Shown: positions 52,101 through 61,711 of the stretch, piece by piece
Numbering within the stretch: position 1 is the stretch's first letter
Layout of the letters: the number at the start of each line of letters is the position of its first letter
DNA from: Oscillospiraceae bacterium
GTDB taxonomy: Bacteria > Bacillota > Clostridia > Oscillospirales > Acutalibacteraceae
NCBI GenBank assembly: GCA_015065785.1
Contig: SVPR01000003.1
Span: forward strand, 97,618-161,617
DNA: 64,000 nucleotides
Direction: 5' to 3'
Notes under the pieces: generated by a model
What the model saw: the letters and a program-made list of their open reading frames with translations, nothing else
What the model was told of the DNA's origin: nothing
Databases searched by the model: none
Translations under genes and position numbers: made by a program

Positions 52101-52511
52101 GTTAATGATTATGTTGCTGGAATAGGTGATTCTGGTTTAACAGTAGATGATACAAATAACTTCCTTGTGGTTGATATTTCCGCGAGTACAGATTTAACGG
52201 GTGTTCTTATGGAAATGGATGGTTATACTATAAATACAACTGCAAATTCAGAAGCAGGTTTCTATGGTACAAGTTCAAAAGTTTCTGTAAGTGATTCAAA
52301 CAATGCTGTAATTAAAGAATACACCTTAATAGTTAAAGGTGATGTCAATGGTGACAGTGTGTGCGATGTTCTTGACTGTATGTTAATTGAACTTGCACGA
52401 AACAACCACACAACTCTTGATGGTGCATATCTTCTGGCAGGTGACCTTGCAGAAAACGGTCAGATTACTGAAGATGATTTCAATGCAGTAGTTAATAAAG
52501 CAGTTGCTTAG
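49170..52511 (+). CDS. Secreted leucine-rich-repeat (BspA-like) protein with dockerin-like end
   Basis: A 1113-residue exported protein. Signal peptide (KKLLCLFLAFVFIVG, cleavage near ANA about residue 28). Then more than 25 repeats of about 23 residues, of the BspA/LRR_5 type: IGDSAFSQCESLTKITIS, IGYRAFFDCTSLQEVVIP and similar, to about residue 925. Two short blocks with KWENGTLYIG and KWENDVLYIG interrupt them. The last ~60 residues form a dockerin-like module with loop DVNGDSVCDVLD (Ca-ligand spacing D-N-D-D-D) and a weaker second loop DLAENGQITEDD. It may attach to a cohesin on the cell surface. ATG 49170 preferred, 9 nt after GGGG. Confidence 0.9.
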   Translation: MKKLLCLFLAFVFIVGICAFAPFEIKANAASASDLTFTFNENTNSYIVSNCSIYASGELEIPSEFNGLPVTKIGDSAFSQCESLTKITISNTVESIGYRAFFDCTSLQEVVIPDSVTSLGEQLFYRCSKLTTVKLSENITTIPGSAFYSCLALKSVIIPDNVKIIAYSSFSDCTSLKSVKFGNGVESIGSHAFSECDALASVSLPDSLKVIGESAFSGCDDLWVLKLGNNVKTIANKAFYGCVTLENIMMTDSVESIGQTAFSNTAYFNETSNWENGTLYIGSHLCGVKTSVEGEFTIKDGTITVSDYAFSGCTKITSVSIPKSVKNIGNYAFKGCSGLTTITIPENVENLGEYTFNNCSALKNASISGVEKIPQYTFNGCSALTQLVINDGVKAIESNSFAGCTALSFLKISDTVTSIATDVFAKTAYYADTTKWENDVLYIGNHLIKAKETVSGTYTVKEGTVCIADSAFLNCASLTTVKYPTTLVSIGASAFSGCKAIKSLTIPDSVKSIGSNAFYECSAIKSVTWGLGVEQVGTAAFEKCTTLSAVQITDLAKWCETSFGSVTANPLYYATNLYVDWEIVTDLEVPETVTKVNDFTFYNCDTLVTVTIPESVTYIGNSAFNSCSLLESVEMSNNIEELGTSIFYSCSMLKTVILSDKITIIPAYMFYNCAILENITIPENVTQINNYAFYYCSKLSSINIPETVTNVGQHAFTNCKGLKAVNITDVGKWCSIDFYSAYANEQSNPVYYANKLYLNGELLEDLIIPEGIESINKYAFYNCSSISSVSIPTTVKSIGKYAFYNCDGIKKFNVTDGLNVIGGYALNDCDSITELVIPDSVIIIENYAFYDCSNLNKVILGDNLKIIPERTFYNCEKLESVALGSSLKTVENAAFYNCKSLKYVFYSASKDDWAKVLIKSSSSEATNKYLTSAKIHYNATDHSHEIYTVKPFAGTDGVITDACPVCDYKFSETPLKYVNDYVAGIGDSGLTVDDTNNFLVVDISASTDLTGVLMEMDGYTINTTANSEAGFYGTSSKVSVSDSNNAVIKEYTLIVKGDVNGDSVCDVLDCMLIELARNNHTTLDGAYLLAGDLAENGQITEDDFNAVVNKAVA

Positions 52512-52512
52512 T

Positions 52513-52567
52513 TGCAAGTATGCAAGTGTGCAAGTGTGCAAGTGTGCAAGTGTGCAAGTTGCAAGAG
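52513..52567 (+). repeat. Tandem array with 8-bp period (GCAAGTGT)
   Basis: Five GCAAGTRT units with 8-bp spacing followed by 7-bp GCAAGTT and GCAAGAG units, starting 2 bp after the LRR stop. Related to the GCAAGTT array in element E6. Confidence 0.85.
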
Positions 52568-52578
52568 TTATAAAAATA

Positions 52579-52618
52579 AAAGTTCTATCATTTTCGGTTT
52601 GTGAAAGTGATAGAACTT
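52579..52618. repeat. Core hairpin repeat
   Basis: AAGTTCTATCATT / AGTGATAGAACTT with one G-T pair and a loop shorter than in other copies. Followed by T-rich DNA; could terminate the LRR message. Confidence 0.78.
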
Positions 52619-52628
52619 GTTTTGTATT

Positions 52629-52719
52629 GCGATATGTTTGCTTACGCAAACGCGATACAACTGTATAAATTCAGTTGCGATATATACTCGCTTTGCTCGT
52701 ATGCGATATGCCTTTGGCA
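52629..52719. repeat. GCGATAT array with a small hairpin after each unit
   Basis: Four GCGATAY words at 52629, 52652, 52677 and 52703 (steps 23, 25, 26). The interval after each holds a different stem-loop: GTTTGC-TTAC-GCAAAC, AACTG-tataaatt-CAGTT, an ATAC/GTAT stem, and GCC-TTT-GGC. The stems do not resemble each other in sequence. No gene seen from here to rpoB. Confidence 0.75.
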
Positions 52720-52780
52720 CAAACTGACTACTGACCTCTAGTCCCTGAAAAAGAAAATTTCACAAAATTTTCTTTTCCCC

Positions 52781-52809
52781 TTGACATCTTGAAACTATTG
52801 TATTATACT
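52781..52809 (+). promoter_or_regulatory. Promoter and long leader of rpoBC
   Basis: TTGACA (52781-52786), 17-bp spacer, TATACT (52804-52809). The leader to rpoB is about 185 nt and includes TATGCG-12 nt-CGCATA (about 52884-52907) followed by an A-run. A regulatory role for this leader is possible but not shown. Confidence 0.7.
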
Positions 52810-53000
52810 ATTAAAATCTATAATAATGGAATAGTGTCGCTATCCATATTTTACTATTCTGTTATTGTGCAGAACTAACAATTTATGCGGTTTAAATTTT
52901 ACGCATAAAAAAATTATTAATTATTTTGTTAAATATTTCTTTTTTCAGCTGATTATTCAGTGAAAAAGGAGTTAATTATAGGAACGGAGTGATATAACTT

Positions 53001-56000
53001 ATGGCGAATGTGAAACCCGTTAAACTTGGTAAGAATACCCGTATGAGTTTTGCTGAAATCAATGAGGTTATGGAAATGCCAAATCTTATTGAGGTTCAGA
53101 AGAATTCTTATAAGTGGTTTCTTGACACAGGTCTTAAAGAGGTTTTCCGTGATATTGATGAAATCACGGACTATACAGGTAATCTTGTTTTAAGCTTTGT
53201 AGATTACCGTATGGACGAAAAGCCGAAGTACAGTGTGACTGAATGTAAGGAGAGAGATGCAACTTATGCTGCTCCTTTAAGAGTTACAGTCAGACTTTAC
53301 AACAAGGAAACCGGCGAGATTAAGGATAACGAGGTCTATATGGGTGACTTCCCGATTATGACTGACAGCGGTACTTTTGTTATCAATGGTGCTGAGCGTG
53401 TTATCATTTCACAGCTCGTTCGTTCTCCTGGTGTTTACTACGGCAATACATTTGACAAAAATGGTAAAAAGCTTTTCACAACTACTGTTATTCCTAACAG
53501 AGGTGCATGGCTTGAGTACGAAACAGACCAGAACGATGTATTCAATGTAAGAATTGATAAGAACAGAAAGCTTCCTATTACTACATTTATCAGAGCATTA
53601 GGCTTAAGCTCAAATGCTGAAATTCGTGAATTCTTCGGTGATGACGACAGAATCGAAGCAACTCTCGAAAAAGATACAACACAAAACACAGAGGAAGCTT
53701 TACTTGAGGTTTACAAAAAGCTTCGTCCTGGTGAACCACCAACACTCGAAACTGCACAGGCTCATATTGACGGTCTTTTCTTTGACCCACACAGATATGA
53801 CATTTCAAGAGTTGGTCGTTATAAGTATAATAAAAAGCTTGCTATTGCAGAGAGAATAGCAGGTGCAGTTCTTGCTGCTCCGGTTTTTGACCCAATGACA
53901 GGTGAGCTCCTTTTAGACGAGGGCGAAAAGGTTTCAAAAGAAATGGCTGACAAAATCGACAGAGCAGGTGTTAAGGAAGTACTCCTCACTGTTGAAGAAA
54001 GAGTAGTTAAAGTTATTTCTAACGGTATGGTTGACCCGATGGATTTCGTAAAAGGCGTTACAAGAGAACAGCTTGACGAAATTGCTATAAATGAAAAAGT
54101 GTGCTTCAGCGTACTTTCAGACCTTATCAACCAATATGGCGACAGCGGTGAAGAGCTCTTAGAGCAAATGAGAATGAACTGCGACGCTCTTATTCCAAAA
54201 ACTATTACTATTGATGATATTTTTGCTACAATTAACTATCTTAACTGCCTTGGCAATGAGCTCGGCACAACAGATGATATTGACCACTTAGGTAACCGTC
54301 GTATCCGTTCTGTTGGTGAGCTTCTTCAGAACCAGTTCAGAATTGGTTTCACAAGAATGGAAAGAGTAATTCGTGAAAGAATGACACTCCAGGCACAAGA
54401 GCCGGACAAGGCAACTCCTTCCGCACTTATCAATATCAGACCGGTTATTGCTGCAATTAAAGAGTTCTTTGGTTCATCTCCACTTTCACAATTTATGGAC
54501 CAGACAAACCCACTTGCAGAGCTTACACATAAGCGCAGACTTTCAGCACTCGGCCCAGGCGGTCTTTCCCGTGACCGTGCAGGCTTCGAGGTTCGTGACG
54601 TTCACTACAGCCACTATGGCCGTATGTGCCCTATCGAAACTCCTGAAGGTCCTAACATCGGTCTTATCTCATATCTTGCTACATTCGCAAGAATTAACAA
54701 ATACGGCTTCATTGAAGCTCCGTTCCGTAAAATCGACAAGAAGACAGGTAAAGTTCTTGACGAGGTTGAATATATGACAGCTGATGTAGAGGATAACTAC
54801 TGCGTTGCACAGGCTAACGAACCACTCAGTGAAGATGGTCACTTCATCAATGACCGTGTAACAGTTCGTTATCGCGACGAATTCAGAGAGGTTGCTCCTA
54901 CTGTTGCTGATTATATGGACGTTTCTCCAAAGATGGTATTCTCAGTTGCTACTGCAATGATTCCATTCCTTGAGAACGACGACGCGAACCGTGCACTTAT
55001 GGGTTCAAACATGCAGCGTCAGGCAGTTCCGCTTCTTAAAACAGAATCTCCAATCGTTGGTACAGGTATGGAATACAAGGCTGCTGTTGATAGTGGTGTT
55101 GTTGTTCTTGCTAAACGCGCTGGTACAGTTACAGCGGTTAGTGCTAAAACAGTTGAAGTTACAACAGACAAAGGTGAGGTTGATACTTATGAGCTTATTA
55201 AGTTCATGCGTTCAAACCAGGGTACTTGCGTAAACCAACGCCCAGTTGTTGAAATCGGCGAAAAGGTAGAAGAGGGTACAGTTATTGCAGACGGTCCTGC
55301 AACCTCACAGGGTGAAATCTCTCTCGGTAAGAATGCCCTTGTTGGCTTTATGACCTGGGAAGGTTACAACTACGAGGACGCCGTTCTTCTTAATGAAAGA
55401 GTTGTTCGTGAAGATGTTTATACATCTATTCATATTGAAGAGCATGAAGTAGAAGCAAGAGATACTAAGCTCGGACCAGAAGAAATTACAAGAGATATTC
55501 CAAATGTTGGTGAAGATGCTCTTGCTAACCTCGACGAAGAGGGTATTATCCGAGTTGGTGCTGAGGTTCACTCAGGCGATATTCTTGTTGGTAAGGTTAC
55601 ACCTAAGGGTGAAACTGAGCTTACACCTGAAGAAAGACTTTTAAGAGCTATCTTCGGTGAAAAAGCAAGAGAAGTTCGTGACTCATCTCTTCGTGTTCCA
55701 CACGGTGAATACGGCGTTGTTGTTCAGGTTGAAGTATTCACAAGACAAAACAGCGATGAATTAAACCCTGGTGTAAACAAGGTTGTTCGTTGCTACATTG
55801 CACAAAAGCGTAAAATCAGCGTTGGTGACAAGATGGCTGGTCGTCACGGTAACAAGGGTGTTGTTTCTCGTATTCTTCCACAAGAAGATATGCCTTTCTT
55901 ACCAGACGGTACTCCACTTGATATCGTTCTTAACCCACTCGGCGTTCCATCTCGTATGAACATCGGTCAGGTACTTGAGGTTCATTTAGGTTACGCAGCA

Positions 56001-56744
56001 AGAGCACTCGGCTTTAAGGTTATGACACCTGTATTCGATGGTGCTCACGAGTCTGACATTCGTGATTTGCTTTCAGAAGCAAACCTTTCAACAGACGGTA
56101 AAACATGGCTTACAGATGGTAGAACAGGTCGTCAGTTCGATAACCCTGTTACTGTTGGTGTTATGTACTACCTTAAGCTCCACCACCTTGTTGACGATAA
56201 AATCCATGCTCGTTCAACAGGTCCTTACTCACTCGTTACACAACAACCACTCGGCGGTAAAGCTCAGTTCGGTGGTCAGCGTTTCGGTGAAATGGAAGTT
56301 TGGGCACTCGAAGCTTACGGTGCTGCATATACTCTTCAGGAAATTCTCACAGTTAAGTCAGACGATGTTGTTGGTCGTGTTAAGACTTACGAATCAATCG
56401 TTAAAGGTCTTAATGTTCCGAAATCAGGCGTTCCTGAGTCATTTAAGGTTCTTATTAAAGAGCTTCAATCTCTCGGTCTTGATATTCGCGTACTCGACAA
56501 GGACAACAATGAAATTGATTTAAAACAGAACTTTGATGATGAAATCAATCTTCCAAGTGTTGATGATGAAGCATTCAGAAATGTTAATGATGCTGAGGGC
56601 GCAGAAGGCTACGGCATTAAAGACAGTGATGGCGAAGACTATATTCCTGAAACAGATGATGACGATGACTTCGCTATGGATGACGATTTCGGATACGAAG
56701 ATGACGGTGATGACTTCGGTTACACCGACGATATGGACGAATAA
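53001..56744 (+). CDS. rpoB: RNA polymerase subunit beta
   Basis: Catalytic beta subunit of RNA polymerase, 1247 residues. Landmarks: start [28 protein letters not shown]; the rifampicin-pocket region at about 489-550 ([29 protein letters not shown]), where positions usually mutated to resistance carry sensitive-type residues; [33 protein letters not shown]; and [47 protein letters not shown], split by short variable stretches. The C terminus has a 60-residue Asp/Glu-rich tail not seen in E. coli. It is preceded by the LRR protein rather than by rplJ-rplL, and followed 50 bp later by rpoC. Confidence 0.98.
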   Translation: MANVKPVKLGKNTRMSFAEINEVMEMPNLIEVQKNSYKWFLDTGLKEVFRDIDEITDYTGNLVLSFVDYRMDEKPKYSVTECKERDATYAAPLRVTVRLYNKETGEIKDNEVYMGDFPIMTDSGTFVINGAERVIISQLVRSPGVYYGNTFDKNGKKLFTTTVIPNRGAWLEYETDQNDVFNVRIDKNRKLPITTFIRALGLSSNAEIREFFGDDDRIEATLEKDTTQNTEEALLEVYKKLRPGEPPTLETAQAHIDGLFFDPHRYDISRVGRYKYNKKLAIAERIAGAVLAAPVFDPMTGELLLDEGEKVSKEMADKIDRAGVKEVLLTVEERVVKVISNGMVDPMDFVKGVTREQLDEIAINEKVCFSVLSDLINQYGDSGEELLEQMRMNCDALIPKTITIDDIFATINYLNCLGNELGTTDDIDHLGNRRIRSVGELLQNQFRIGFTRMERVIRERMTLQAQEPDKATPSALINIRPVIAAIKEFFGSSPLSQFMDQTNPLAELTHKRRLSALGPGGLSRDRAGFEVRDVHYSHYGRMCPIETPEGPNIGLISYLATFARINKYGFIEAPFRKIDKKTGKVLDEVEYMTADVEDNYCVAQANEPLSEDGHFINDRVTVRYRDEFREVAPTVADYMDVSPKMVFSVATAMIPFLENDDANRALMGSNMQRQAVPLLKTESPIVGTGMEYKAAVDSGVVVLAKRAGTVTAVSAKTVEVTTDKGEVDTYELIKFMRSNQGTCVNQRPVVEIGEKVEEGTVIADGPATSQGEISLGKNALVGFMTWEGYNYEDAVLLNERVVREDVYTSIHIEEHEVEARDTKLGPEEITRDIPNVGEDALANLDEEGIIRVGAEVHSGDILVGKVTPKGETELTPEERLLRAIFGEKAREVRDSSLRVPHGEYGVVVQVEVFTRQNSDELNPGVNKVVRCYIAQKRKISVGDKMAGRHGNKGVVSRILPQEDMPFLPDGTPLDIVLNPLGVPSRMNIGQVLEVHLGYAARALGFKVMTPVFDGAHESDIRDLLSEANLSTDGKTWLTDGRTGRQFDNPVTVGVMYYLKLHHLVDDKIHARSTGPYSLVTQQPLGGKAQFGGQRFGEMEVWALEAYGAAYTLQEILTVKSDDVVGRVKTYESIVKGLNVPKSGVPESFKVLIKELQSLGLDIRVLDKDNNEIDLKQNFDDEINLPSVDDEAFRNVNDAEGAEGYGIKDSDGEDYIPETDDDDDFAMDDDFGYEDDGDDFGYTDDMDE

Positions 56745-56794
56745 TAAATGTTCTGTAAAATCTTATTTTGATTAGGAAGAAGGGTTATTCATAT

Positions 56795-59700
56795 ATGGCA
56801 TACGCTTCAAAAGTTGAAACAGTTGAAGATAACAACATAGATTTTGAATCAATAAAAATCGGTCTTGCTTCACCTGACCAGATCAGAGAATGGTCATACG
56901 GTGAAGTTAAGAAGCCGGAAACAATTAACTACCGTACCCTTAAACCGGAAAGAGATGGTCTTTTCTGCGAAAAGATTTTCGGACCTACAAAGGACTGGGA
57001 ATGTCACTGCGGAAAATACAAGAGAATCCGTTACAAAGGTAAGGTTTGTGAACGCTGCGGCGTTGAAATTACAAAAAATAAGGTAAGACGCGAAAGAATG
57101 GGTCACATTGAGCTTGCTGCTCCTGTTTCTCACATCTGGTATTTCAAGGGTACACCTTCAAGAATGGGTCTTATGCTTGATATATCTCATCGCGACCTTG
57201 AAAAAGTTCTTTACTTCGCTAAGTATATTGTTATTGATCCGGGTGATACTCCACTTGAGAAGTATCAGATCTTAAGCGATAAAGAATATGATGATATGGT
57301 ATTAAGATATGATGCTGATTCATTCAAAGCAGGTATGGGTGCTGAAGCAATCCAGACACTCCTCTCTGAAATTGATGTTGATGCATTATGTGATTCATTA
57401 AAGGCTGAGCTCGAAGACGCAGCAGGTCAGAAGAAGGTAAGACTTCTTAAAAGACTTGAGGTTGCAGAAGCATTCCGTTCATCAGGCAACCGTCCTGAAT
57501 GGATGATTCTCGACGCTATTCCAGTTATTCCACCGGATATTCGTCCAATGGTTCAGCTTGACGGTGGTAGATTTGCTACATCTGACCTTAATGACCTTTA
57601 CAGAAGAGTTATTAACAGAAACAACCGTCTTCAGAAGCTTCTCGAATTAGGTGCTCCTGAAATTATTATCCGCAACGAAAAGAGAATGTTACAGGAAGCT
57701 GTTGACGCACTTATTGACAACGGCAGACGCGGCAGACCTGTTACCGGTCCTAACAACCGTGCTTTAAAATCTCTTTCTGATATGCTTAAAGGTAAGCAGG
57801 GTCGTTTCCGTCAGAACCTTTTAGGTAAGCGTGTTGACTACTCTGGCCGTTCAGTTATCGTTGTTGGTCCTGAGCTTAAGCTTTATCAATGCGGTCTTCC
57901 TAAGGAAATGGCTCTTGAGCTTTTCAAGCCATTCGTTATGAAACGCCTTTGGGAGCTCGGTATTGCTAATAACATTAAATCTGCTCGTAAAATGGTAGAA
58001 AGAGCTCGTCCTGAGGTTTGGGATGCTCTCGAAATCGTAATTAAAGACCATCCGGTTATGCTTAACCGTGCTCCTACACTCCACAGACTTGGTATTCAGG
58101 CATTTGAGCCAATTCTTGTTGAAGGTAGAGCTATCAAGCTTCATCCACTCGTATGTACAGCGTTCAACGCTGACTTCGACGGTGACCAGATGGCTGTTCA
58201 CGTACCACTTTCAGCAGAAGCACAGGCAGAAGCTCGTTTCTTAATGCTTGCTGCTAACAACCTCCTTAAGCCTTCTGACGGTAAGCCTGTTGTTGTTCCT
58301 ACACAGGATATGATTCTTGGTTCTTACTACCTTACACTCGTTAAAGAGGATGAAAAGGGTAATGGTAAGGTATTCAGAAACCTTGACGAAGCTATTATGG
58401 CTTATGATGAGGGCGATGTAGGTCTTCATGCACCTATTAAAATCCGTATGACAAAAACTGTTGACGGTGTTACTCATACAAAGCTTCTTGAAACAACTCT
58501 CGGTAGAGTTATCTTCAATGAGCCAATCCCACAGGATTTAGGCTTTGTTGACAGAAGCAATCCAGACAATCTCTTTGCTCTTGAAATTGACAAACTCGTT
58601 AATAAGAAAGAGCTTGGTAAAATTATTGAGCGTTGTATCCGTGTTCACGGTACTGCAAAATCAGCAGCAGTTCTTGATGCTGTTAAAGCACAGGGTTATA
58701 AGTATTCAACACGAAGCGGTATTACCGTTGCTGTTTGTGATGCTACAATCCCTGAAAAGAAAGCTCAATATCTTGCAGAAACTGAAGCAAAGATTGACGC
58801 TATTAACGAAAACTATGATTTCGGTTTCCTTAGTGATCAGGACCGTTCTCGTAGCATTATCAAAGCTTGGGAAGAATGTACAAAGAATGTTTCTGCTGAG
58901 CTTCGTAACGCTATGGACCCATACAACCCAATCTTTATGATGCTTGACTCCGGTGCCCGTGGTTCTGACTCACAGCTCCGTCAGTTAGCAGGTATGCGTG
59001 GTCTTATTGCTAACACAGCAGGTAAAACTATCGAAATTCCAATCAGAGCTAACTACCGTGAAGGTCTTAATATTATTGAATATTTCATTTCTTCTCGTGG
59101 TGCCCGTAAAGGTCTTGCCGATACTGCTCTTCGTACTGCTGACTCTGGTTATCTTACAAGACGTCTTGTTGACGTTTCACAGGAATGTATCATTCGTGAA
59201 GAGGATTGCCACTGCTCAGATGGTCTTGAGGTTTATGATATCAAAGATGGTAACGATATTATCGAGCCATTGGAAGAAAGACTTACAGGCAGATATCTTC
59301 TTGAAGATTTCTGTGATGAAAACGGCGTAGTTATTGCAAGTAAAGATGAAATGCTTACAGATGCAAAAGCTGCTGAAGTTGCAAAAATCGTTAACGCAAG
59401 AGAAAACGAAGAAGATAGAAAAATCAAAATCCGTTCACTTCTTACTTGTGAATCTGAACACGGTGTATGTATTAAATGTTACGGTAGAAACCTTGCAACA
59501 GCTGGCCCTGTTACTGTTGGTGAAGCAGTTGGTATTATCGCTGCTCAGTCAATCGGTGAACCTGGTACACAGCTTACAATGAGAACATTCCACACCGGTG
59601 GTGTTGCTTCTTCTGCCGATATTACACAGGGTCTTCCTCGTGTTGAAGAGCTCTTTGAAGGTAGAAAACCAAAGACACTTGCTATGCTCAGTGAAATCTC

Positions 59701-60448
59701 AGGTGTTGTTTCATTTGAAGAAATCAAGAAGAGTAAGCATGTTGTTGTTACAGGCGAAGATGATGTTAAGAAATATCTCATTCCTTACGATGCAAGACTT
59801 TGTCCTGAAATCGTTGAAGGTGCACACATCAAGCAAGGTCAACACCTTACAGAGGGTGCTGTTAACCCACACGATGTTCTTGCAGTTCTCGGCGTAGATG
59901 CAGTTCACAATTATCTTATTAAAGAAGTTCAGATGACTTATCGTATGCAGGGTGTTGATATCAACGACAAGCATATCGAGGTTATTGTTCGTCAGATGAT
60001 GCGTAAAGTAAAAATTGAAGAGCCGGGCTCAACAGATTTACTTCAGGGCACATCTGTTGAAAAGAGAGAGCTTAACGCTGCAAACAGAGCAGCAAAGGCA
60101 AGATGTGAAGCAACAGGTGAGGAATTTGTTCCTGCAACATATTCACCGGTTCTTCTCGGTATTACAAAAGCTTCTCTTGCTACTGAATCATTCCTCTCAG
60201 CAGCATCGTTCCAGGAAACAACAAAGGTTCTTACAGATGCAGCAATCAGAGGTAAGGTTGACCCACTTCTCGGTCTTAAAGAAAATGTTATTATCGGTAA
60301 ACTTCTTCCATCAGGTACTGGTATGAAGTGCTATAGTGAGGTTGATGTTGTTTCAACAGAACCTAAATTTTCAGATGAAATCTTAGCAGATAATAATTTT
60401 TCTGAAATAATGGAAGCAGTTAGTGCAACAGAAGAACAAGCAGAGTGA
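56795..60448 (+). CDS. rpoC: RNA polymerase subunit beta'
   Basis: Large catalytic beta-prime subunit, 1217 residues. The N-terminal zinc finger ([22 protein letters not shown]) and [15 protein letters not shown] are present. The active-centre magnesium motif [12 protein letters not shown] lies near residue 455, [18 protein letters not shown] in the bridge-helix/F-loop region, and a second zinc site [13 protein letters not shown]. The trigger-loop segment is [19 protein letters not shown] at 56795 follows AAGAAGGG by about 10 nt; the longer TTG frame lacks a site. Part of rpoB-rpoC; a new promoter appears before rpsL. No L7Ae-type gene follows, unlike in many Bacilli. Confidence 0.98.
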   Translation: MAYASKVETVEDNNIDFESIKIGLASPDQIREWSYGEVKKPETINYRTLKPERDGLFCEKIFGPTKDWECHCGKYKRIRYKGKVCERCGVEITKNKVRRERMGHIELAAPVSHIWYFKGTPSRMGLMLDISHRDLEKVLYFAKYIVIDPGDTPLEKYQILSDKEYDDMVLRYDADSFKAGMGAEAIQTLLSEIDVDALCDSLKAELEDAAGQKKVRLLKRLEVAEAFRSSGNRPEWMILDAIPVIPPDIRPMVQLDGGRFATSDLNDLYRRVINRNNRLQKLLELGAPEIIIRNEKRMLQEAVDALIDNGRRGRPVTGPNNRALKSLSDMLKGKQGRFRQNLLGKRVDYSGRSVIVVGPELKLYQCGLPKEMALELFKPFVMKRLWELGIANNIKSARKMVERARPEVWDALEIVIKDHPVMLNRAPTLHRLGIQAFEPILVEGRAIKLHPLVCTAFNADFDGDQMAVHVPLSAEAQAEARFLMLAANNLLKPSDGKPVVVPTQDMILGSYYLTLVKEDEKGNGKVFRNLDEAIMAYDEGDVGLHAPIKIRMTKTVDGVTHTKLLETTLGRVIFNEPIPQDLGFVDRSNPDNLFALEIDKLVNKKELGKIIERCIRVHGTAKSAAVLDAVKAQGYKYSTRSGITVAVCDATIPEKKAQYLAETEAKIDAINENYDFGFLSDQDRSRSIIKAWEECTKNVSAELRNAMDPYNPIFMMLDSGARGSDSQLRQLAGMRGLIANTAGKTIEIPIRANYREGLNIIEYFISSRGARKGLADTALRTADSGYLTRRLVDVSQECIIREEDCHCSDGLEVYDIKDGNDIIEPLEERLTGRYLLEDFCDENGVVIASKDEMLTDAKAAEVAKIVNARENEEDRKIKIRSLLTCESEHGVCIKCYGRNLATAGPVTVGEAVGIIAAQSIGEPGTQLTMRTFHTGGVASSADITQGLPRVEELFEGRKPKTLAMLSEISGVVSFEEIKKSKHVVVTGEDDVKKYLIPYDARLCPEIVEGAHIKQGQHLTEGAVNPHDVLAVLGVDAVHNYLIKEVQMTYRMQGVDINDKHIEVIVRQMMRKVKIEEPGSTDLLQGTSVEKRELNAANRAAKARCEATGEEFVPATYSPVLLGITKASLATESFLSAASFQETTKVLTDAAIRGKVDPLLGLKENVIIGKLLPSGTGMKCYSEVDVVSTEPKFSDEILADNNFSEIMEAVSATEEQAE

Positions 60449-60507
60449 TTAAAAAACTCTAAAACTTGTTTATTTTGACGATTTTAAAATTAAATCTTTG
60501 TTAAGTG

Positions 60508-60536
60508 TTGACAAAGTGATTTTAAAATGGTAAATT
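60508..60536 (+). promoter_or_regulatory. Promoter for rpsL-rpsG-fusA
   Basis: TTGACA (60508-60513), 17-bp spacer, TAAATT (60531-60536). Shortly after the predicted start, a perfect hairpin GGGAGAGG-5 nt-CCTCTCCC (60552-60572) lies in the leader. The leader then reaches the GGAGGTG ribosome site of rpsL. Confidence 0.65.
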
Positions 60537-60551
60537 TATTCTTGCGTGTGT

Positions 60552-60572
60552 GGGAGAGGTATGCCCTCTCCC
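60552..60572 (+). other. Stem-loop in rpsL leader
   Basis: Perfect 8-bp GC-rich stem GGGAGAGG / CCTCTCCC with loop TATGC, about 20 nt before the ribosome site of rpsL. It has no T-run, so it is not a terminator. It may be a site for autogenous control by a ribosomal protein, which is inference. Confidence 0.6.
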
Positions 60573-60605
60573 TGCATATACAATAAATTTTCGGAGGTGA
60601 AATAC

Positions 60606-61028
60606 TTGCCAACCTTTAATCAGCTCGTACGCAACGGAAGAGAGACTCTTGAAAAGAAGTCAAAAGCTCCGGCACTCGGTAAAGGTCTTAACTCAAAGAA
60701 GAATGTTCTTACAAACAACAACTCTCCACAAAAGAGAGGCGTTTGCACAGTTGTTAAGACTGACACACCTAAGAAGCCTAACTCAGCGCTTCGTAAGCTT
60801 GCCAGAGTTCGTCTCACAAATGGTATTGAAGTTTCTGCTTACATTCCAGGCGTGGGTCACAACTTACAAGAGCACAGCGTGGTGCTTATCCGTGGTGGTC
60901 GTGTTAAGGACCTTCCTGGTGTTCGTTACCACATTATTAGAGGTACCCTTGATGCTCAAGGTGTTGCCAACAGGATGCAATCCCGTTCTAAATACGGTGC
61001 AAAGCGTCCAAAGCAAGCAGCAAAATAA
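60606..61028 (+). CDS. rpsL: 30S ribosomal protein S12
   Basis: Component of the 30S decoding centre, 140 residues. It begins [14 protein letters not shown] and contains [28 protein letters not shown] and [31 protein letters not shown]. The Lys and Pro residues tied to streptomycin sensitivity (KKPNSA; VKDLPG) are wild type. TTG 60606 is the start: GGAGGTG stands about 7 nt upstream and the family begins at this point; the frame upstream is only leader hairpin. First gene of the str operon. Confidence 0.97.
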   Translation: MPTFNQLVRNGRETLEKKSKAPALGKGLNSKKNVLTNNNSPQKRGVCTVVKTDTPKKPNSALRKLARVRLTNGIEVSAYIPGVGHNLQEHSVVLIRGGRVKDLPGVRYHIIRGTLDAQGVANRMQSRSKYGAKRPKQAAK

Positions 61029-61208
61029 TAAATTATTTGCAGCTTAAATTTATTTGAAGGACAATCTTCTTGCAGGCTGAATTTATTCAACCAATGGTAA
61101 GTATATAACCTATTTTTTATAGAGTTGTAACACCTCCATTGGCGCCACGGGAAGCAACGTCACTCGAGTACCTATGATATCATTATAATTATGAAGGAGG
61201 GAAGCGAA
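61029..61208 (+). other. rpsL-rpsG spacer, structured
   Basis: About 180 nt without a gene. It holds a small stem GAAG-GACAAT-CTTC (about 61056-61069) and a GC-richer stretch about 61135-61170. In E. coli ribosomal protein S7 binds in this interval to repress the str operon; a similar role is possible here, but no matching S7 site was recognised. Confidence 0.3.
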
Positions 61209-61679
61209 GTGCCAAGAAGAGGCCAAATAGCAAAACGTGATGTTTTGCCAGATCCGCTTTACAACTCTAAGCTTGTTACAAGGCTTATTAACAATGTTAT
61301 GTATGATGGTAAAAAGGGTGTAGCACAAAAAATTGTTTACGACGCTTTTGATATCATTGCAGAACAAACAGGCAAAGAACCTTTAGAGGTTTTTGAAGCA
61401 GCTATGGAGAACGTTATGCCAGTTCTCGAGGTAAAAGCTCGCCGTATAGGTGGTGCGACATACCAAGTTCCGATCGATGTTCGTCCTGAAAGACGTCAGA
61501 CACTCGGTCTTCGTTGGATTACACTCTATTCTCGTCAACGTTCTGAAAAGACAATGAAAGAAAGACTTGCCAACGAAATTTTAGATGCAGTTAACTCACA
61601 GGGTTCTGCATTCAAAAAGAGAGAAGATACACACAAGATGGCAGAAGCAAACAAAGCTTTTGCACACTTCAGATGGTAA
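61209..61679 (+). CDS. rpsG: 30S ribosomal protein S7
   Basis: Primary assembly protein of the 30S head, 156 residues, the standard length. It begins [30 protein letters not shown] and has [29 protein letters not shown] and [15 protein letters not shown] at the end. GTG at 61209 is chosen because AGGAGGG is 9 nt upstream and S7 begins with this PRR block. 32 bp before fusA. Confidence 0.97.
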   Translation: MPRRGQIAKRDVLPDPLYNSKLVTRLINNVMYDGKKGVAQKIVYDAFDIIAEQTGKEPLEVFEAAMENVMPVLEVKARRIGGATYQVPIDVRPERRQTLGLRWITLYSRQRSEKTMKERLANEILDAVNSQGSAFKKREDTHKMAEANKAFAHFRW

Positions 61680-61711
61680 TCATTTGATTATCTATTTATT
61701 CGGAGGATATT

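Noticed and set aside
52629..52719. Possible CRISPR array
   Set aside because: Repeat word is only 7 bp, spacers are 16-19 bp and self-complementary, and no cas genes are in the window.
54468..54660. Rifampicin-resistance change in rpoB
   Set aside because: The Gln, Asp, His and Ser positions usually mutated are the sensitive-type residues.
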